The notes beneath the pieces were generated by a model, which ran no database searches, had not been told where the DNA came from, and saw only the letters and a list, made by a program, of their open reading frames with translations. A DNA stretch of 64,000 nucleotides from an uncultured Clostridia bacterium (GTDB lineage Bacteria > Bacillota > Clostridia > Saccharofermentanales > Saccharofermentanaceae), in the NCBI GenBank assembly GCA_946187935.1, contig CAMHSJ010000001.1:124001-188000 (forward strand). The letters are read 5' to 3'. Position numbers and translations under genes: made by a program. Positions 62,074-64,000 of the stretch are shown in pieces. Each line of letters begins with the position of its first letter. Within the stretch, counting starts at the first letter, position 1.

Positions 62074-62202
62074 GTGACGTCGTCCCTCCGGTAGTGATTG
62101 CTTATCGTTCAAAAGAACCTTTTTATTATAGTATATTTGTGCGTCTTTGTGTTGCCAAAAACACAGATAGTTGATATTTTTGCAAGATTTCTGTCAGGCA
62201 TG

Positions 62203-62231
62203 AAAAAAGTCCGGAACCTAAGTTCCGGACT
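62203..62231 (-). terminator. Intrinsic terminator after the TM2 gene
   Basis: On the minus strand: AGTCCGGAAC, four-base loop, GTTCCGGACT, then TTTTT. Perfect 10-bp stem. Confidence 0.9.
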
Positions 62232-62257
62232 CTGACCTCAGCTTTCCTGCCAGCTGA

Positions 62258-62488
62258 TCACCATTTTCTTAAAGGTTCGCCTACGTTGTCCCTGAAAGAA
62301 CCGAGGCAGATCTTGATAAGGTCGATGATCCAGCCGATACCGAACAGACCGGCGGTAAACAGGTAGAGAAGACCTGTACCGATCTTGCCTACATAGAACC
62401 TGTGTGCACCGAACTCACCTAAGAAGATGCACAGAAGGAGTGCGACAAGCCTGCTCTTGTTTGAAGTATTTGTTACATAGTGTGTCAT
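62258..62488 (-). CDS. TM2-domain membrane protein
   Basis: 76 aa. Two spans with the TM2 hallmark LGEFGAHRFYVGKIGTGLLYL, including the conserved Gly-x-H-R-F-Y/Gly pattern. The start is ATG 62488, preceded by AGGAGG; an upstream GTG is inside the ribosome site itself. Role of TM2 proteins in bacteria is not well known. Confidence 0.9.
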   Translation of the reverse strand: MTHYVTNTSNKSRLVALLLCIFLGEFGAHRFYVGKIGTGLLYLFTAGLFGIGWIIDLIKICLGSFRDNVGEPLRKW

Positions 62489-62552
62489 ATCTATCACCTC
62501 CTAAACCAAGAGGATTATAGATTAACAACTGTAAAAAATCAAATATGCATAA

Positions 62553-62558
62553 TATAAT
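62553..62558 (+). promoter_or_regulatory. -10 box giving a probable leaderless DUF2752 mRNA
   Basis: TATAAT, six bases, then ATG at 62565. An ATG also begins immediately after the box (62559) in the same frame. The six-base spacing supports the second. No Shine-Dalgarno. Confidence 0.5.
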
Positions 62559-62564
62559 ATGCGC

Positions 62565-62930
62565 ATGAAAAACAGAGCGCTCAAGAGAACAGCGATAGAT
62601 ATAGCCTTCACGGGACTTGCGGGTCTTTCGTACTATGCTTTTATCCGCATTACGGGACTCAGCATCCCGTGTTATATCCATAAGCTCACGGGGCTTTTGT
62701 GCCCCAGCTGCGGCATCACCAGGATGTTCTTATATCTGGCGAAGTTTGATCTTAAGAGTGCCTTTGAGGCAAACCGGCTGCTCTTCTTTATGTGGCCGTT
62801 TGCAGCGGGAATGGTCTTTTACGTGCTCTATAAGTTCCATGCCAAAGAGGATCTGCCTAAGCTTTCTTATATTTTGATGTTCATAATGATTGGAATTTCC
62901 GTAGTTTTCGGTATAATAAGGAATGTTTAA
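62565..62930 (+). CDS. DUF2752 membrane protein
   Basis: 121 aa. Three spans. The signature CYIHKLTGLLCPSCGITRMFLYL is that of DUF2752: a conserved Cys-Pro-x-Cys-Gly-x-Thr-Arg. The function of the family is unknown. Start set at 62565 by the -10 spacing. It lies 26 bp upstream of the next gene. Confidence 0.85.
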   Translation: MKNRALKRTAIDIAFTGLAGLSYYAFIRITGLSIPCYIHKLTGLLCPSCGITRMFLYLAKFDLKSAFEANRLLFFMWPFAAGMVFYVLYKFHAKEDLPKLSYILMFIMIGISVVFGIIRNV

Positions 62931-62956
62931 CATTTTGGATCAATGGAGGAATAGAT

Positions 62957-63469
62957 ATGAACGATATAATCTGTCCTAACTGCGGAACACCGAATTCCCC
63001 GTCAGCTAACTTCTGTGAGAGCTGCGGCGGTTCTTTAGAGTCTGCCAAGGCTGCAGTTGCTGCTGCCCAGGCTTCCAAGGATTATGCTGAGCCCCAGCCG
63101 GCTCCCGCACCCGCACCTGAGCCCAGCTATCAGAGCACATATCAGGAGCCCGCATACCAGCAGCCCACATACACTTACGATGACAACACAGATACTTTTG
63201 CTAACGATACTGCTGACAAGCAGGCTACAGCTTCAGTTATCCTGGGCATCGTAGGTCTCTGCCTTTGCTGCTGCATGCCCTGCGGTATCGCAGGTCTCAT
63301 CTGCGGTATCCTCGCCAAGAAGGGCGGCGCCCAGGGCAAGGCTACGGCAGGTATCGTAATGGCTATCATCATCATCGTTCTGAACGTTCTGTCAGGTGTC
63401 TACTACGCAGTAGCAACTGCAATGGGCGCTTCAAACGAACTGATCGATGCTATCAACAGCTACTATTGA
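62957..63469 (+). CDS. Zinc-ribbon DUF4190-like membrane protein
   Basis: 170 aa. N-terminal CPNCG...CESCG ribbon (residues 6-23), a Pro/Tyr/Gln-rich linker, then two spans with the pattern VILGIVGLCLCCCMPCGIAGLICGILAKKGG typical of DUF4190. A good GGAGG precedes the ATG, with TATAAT near 62912. Function unknown. Confidence 0.85.
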   Translation: MNDIICPNCGTPNSPSANFCESCGGSLESAKAAVAAAQASKDYAEPQPAPAPAPEPSYQSTYQEPAYQQPTYTYDDNTDTFANDTADKQATASVILGIVGLCLCCCMPCGIAGLICGILAKKGGAQGKATAGIVMAIIIIVLNVLSGVYYAVATAMGASNELIDAINSYY

Positions 63470-63492
63470 TAGATACCGGTTCTTGACTTCAG

Positions 63493-63518
63493 ACAGCCGC
63501 CATATGGCGGCTGTTTTT
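63493..63518 (+). terminator. Intrinsic terminator after the DUF4190-like gene
   Basis: ACAGCCGCC, four-base loop, GGCGGCTGT, then TTTT: a perfect 9-bp stem. Confidence 0.93.
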
Positions 63519-63582
63519 GTTTCCCGCACTATTAGTTTCGTGTTATATTTGGGATAAGTATTAAGTTCAAAAAAGAGGGCAC

Positions 63583-64000
63583 ATGAAGACAGTAATAATC
63601 ATTCCTTCACTAAATCCTGACGATAAGCTCATCGGTTATGTTGATGAGCTGATAAAAGCGGGGCAGAAGGATATACTGCTCATCGATGACGGCAGTGATG
63701 CTGAGCACCGCAAGCATTTCGATGAGATCATAGCGAAATACGATGTCATGCTCCTGACCCATGCGGTCAACATGGGCAAGGGAAGAGCCCTCAAAGATGC
63801 ATTTAACTATTGCCTGACAGAGCTTAAGGACTTTGACGGTGTAATCACCGTGGATTCGGACGGACAGCACACCGTAGCAGACGTCCTGCGCATGAAAGAG
63901 GCTCTCGAAGAGAATAAAGACAGCCTTATCCTCGGAGCCAGGAACTTCAGCAAGTCAAATGTTCCGCCCAAGAGCGAGTTCGGCAACAAGGTGACCCGCG
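63583..64000 (+). CDS. Family 2 glycosyltransferase, 3' end cut by window edge
   Basis: 139 residues are visible from ATG 63583, with AGAGGG upstream. MKTVIIIPSLNPDDKL, then LIDDGS, NMGKGRALKDAFNY and VDSDGQH match the GtrB/DPM1 class of polyprenyl-phosphate sugar synthases (GT2). These make the lipid-linked donors used by GT-C enzymes such as those at 38847 and 57711. The gene continues past the window. Confidence 0.85.
   Translation, partial: MKTVIIIPSLNPDDKLIGYVDELIKAGQKDILLIDDGSDAEHRKHFDEIIAKYDVMLLTHAVNMGKGRALKDAFNYCLTELKDFDGVITVDSDGQHTVADVLRMKEALEENKDSLILGARNFSKSNVPPKSEFGNKVTR

Overview
The window looks like chromosomal DNA from an anaerobic, fermentative Firmicute of the class Clostridia. 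The signs are a trimeric electron-bifurcating [FeFe]-hydrogenase, an NfnAB transhydrogenase, AGGAGG-type ribosome binding sites, TATAAT promoters, Gram-positive lipoproteins and signal peptides, and no outer-membrane genes. I cannot name the genus from sequence alone. There is no rRNA, CRISPR array, intact insertion sequence or prophage. Two tRNA genes, Thr(GGT) and Ser(GGA), are present.

Layout. 1-10.4 kb: a truncated unknown gene, a PlsC-like acyltransferase with extra C-terminal domains, a single-chain phosphoglycerate kinase/triosephosphate isomerase fusion, nfnBA, a zinc peptidase, an alpha/beta hydrolase and a GH31 glycosidase. 10.5-19.9 kb: a cell-surface polysaccharide locus of two convergent operons. 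The plus operon holds a polymerase-like membrane protein, a solute-binding-type lipoprotein, an Alg14/Alg13-like pair, two GT2 enzymes and a methyltransferase. The minus operon holds a PPP-like phosphatase, a glycosyltransferase-like protein and a Wzx-type flippase. 19.9-22.7 kb: a compact minus operon of an unknown protein, a ClpP-like protease and a VirD4/TraG-like ATPase, with no other conjugation genes nearby. 22.8-30.1 kb: CCA-adding enzyme, a lone type IV prepilin-like protein, and a complete peptide/nickel-type ABC importer. 30.3-38.6 kb: a zinc-ribbon coiled-coil protein, an EF-G paralogue, and hydCBA behind a promoter with a 14-bp inverted repeat.

38.8-51.8 kb: a large membrane glycosyltransferase-like protein with an acidic insert, ddl, dCMP deaminase, then a cell-surface module. 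This module is a membrane-anchored GH5 glucanase followed by two membrane proteins that share a Pro-Ile-Lys-Arg-Pro-Lys motif. After it come an SDR/SCP2-like pair, a sialate-esterase homologue lacking the catalytic serine, and a CBS protein. 51.8-64 kb: the tRNAs, an AzlC-AzlD fusion, a promoter/leader-peptide/terminator arrangement in front of a metallophosphoesterase, small zinc-ribbon membrane proteins, a GT-C-like protein, an XRE regulator fused to a desulfoferrodoxin-like domain, a GGDEF remnant, a HerA-like ATPase, a TM2 protein, a DUF2752 protein, and the start of a GT2 gene.

How the genes fit together. HydABC and NfnAB balance NADH, NADPH and ferredoxin during glycolytic fermentation, to which the PGK-TIM fusion belongs. 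GH31 and GH5 feed carbohydrate into it. The most noteworthy signals are the attenuator-like leader at 54.1-54.3 kb, four genes whose -10 box ends exactly six bases before the ATG with no Shine-Dalgarno (predicted leaderless), the GH5/PIKRPK module, the orphan ClpP/VirD4 operon, and several domain fusions or catalytic-residue changes.
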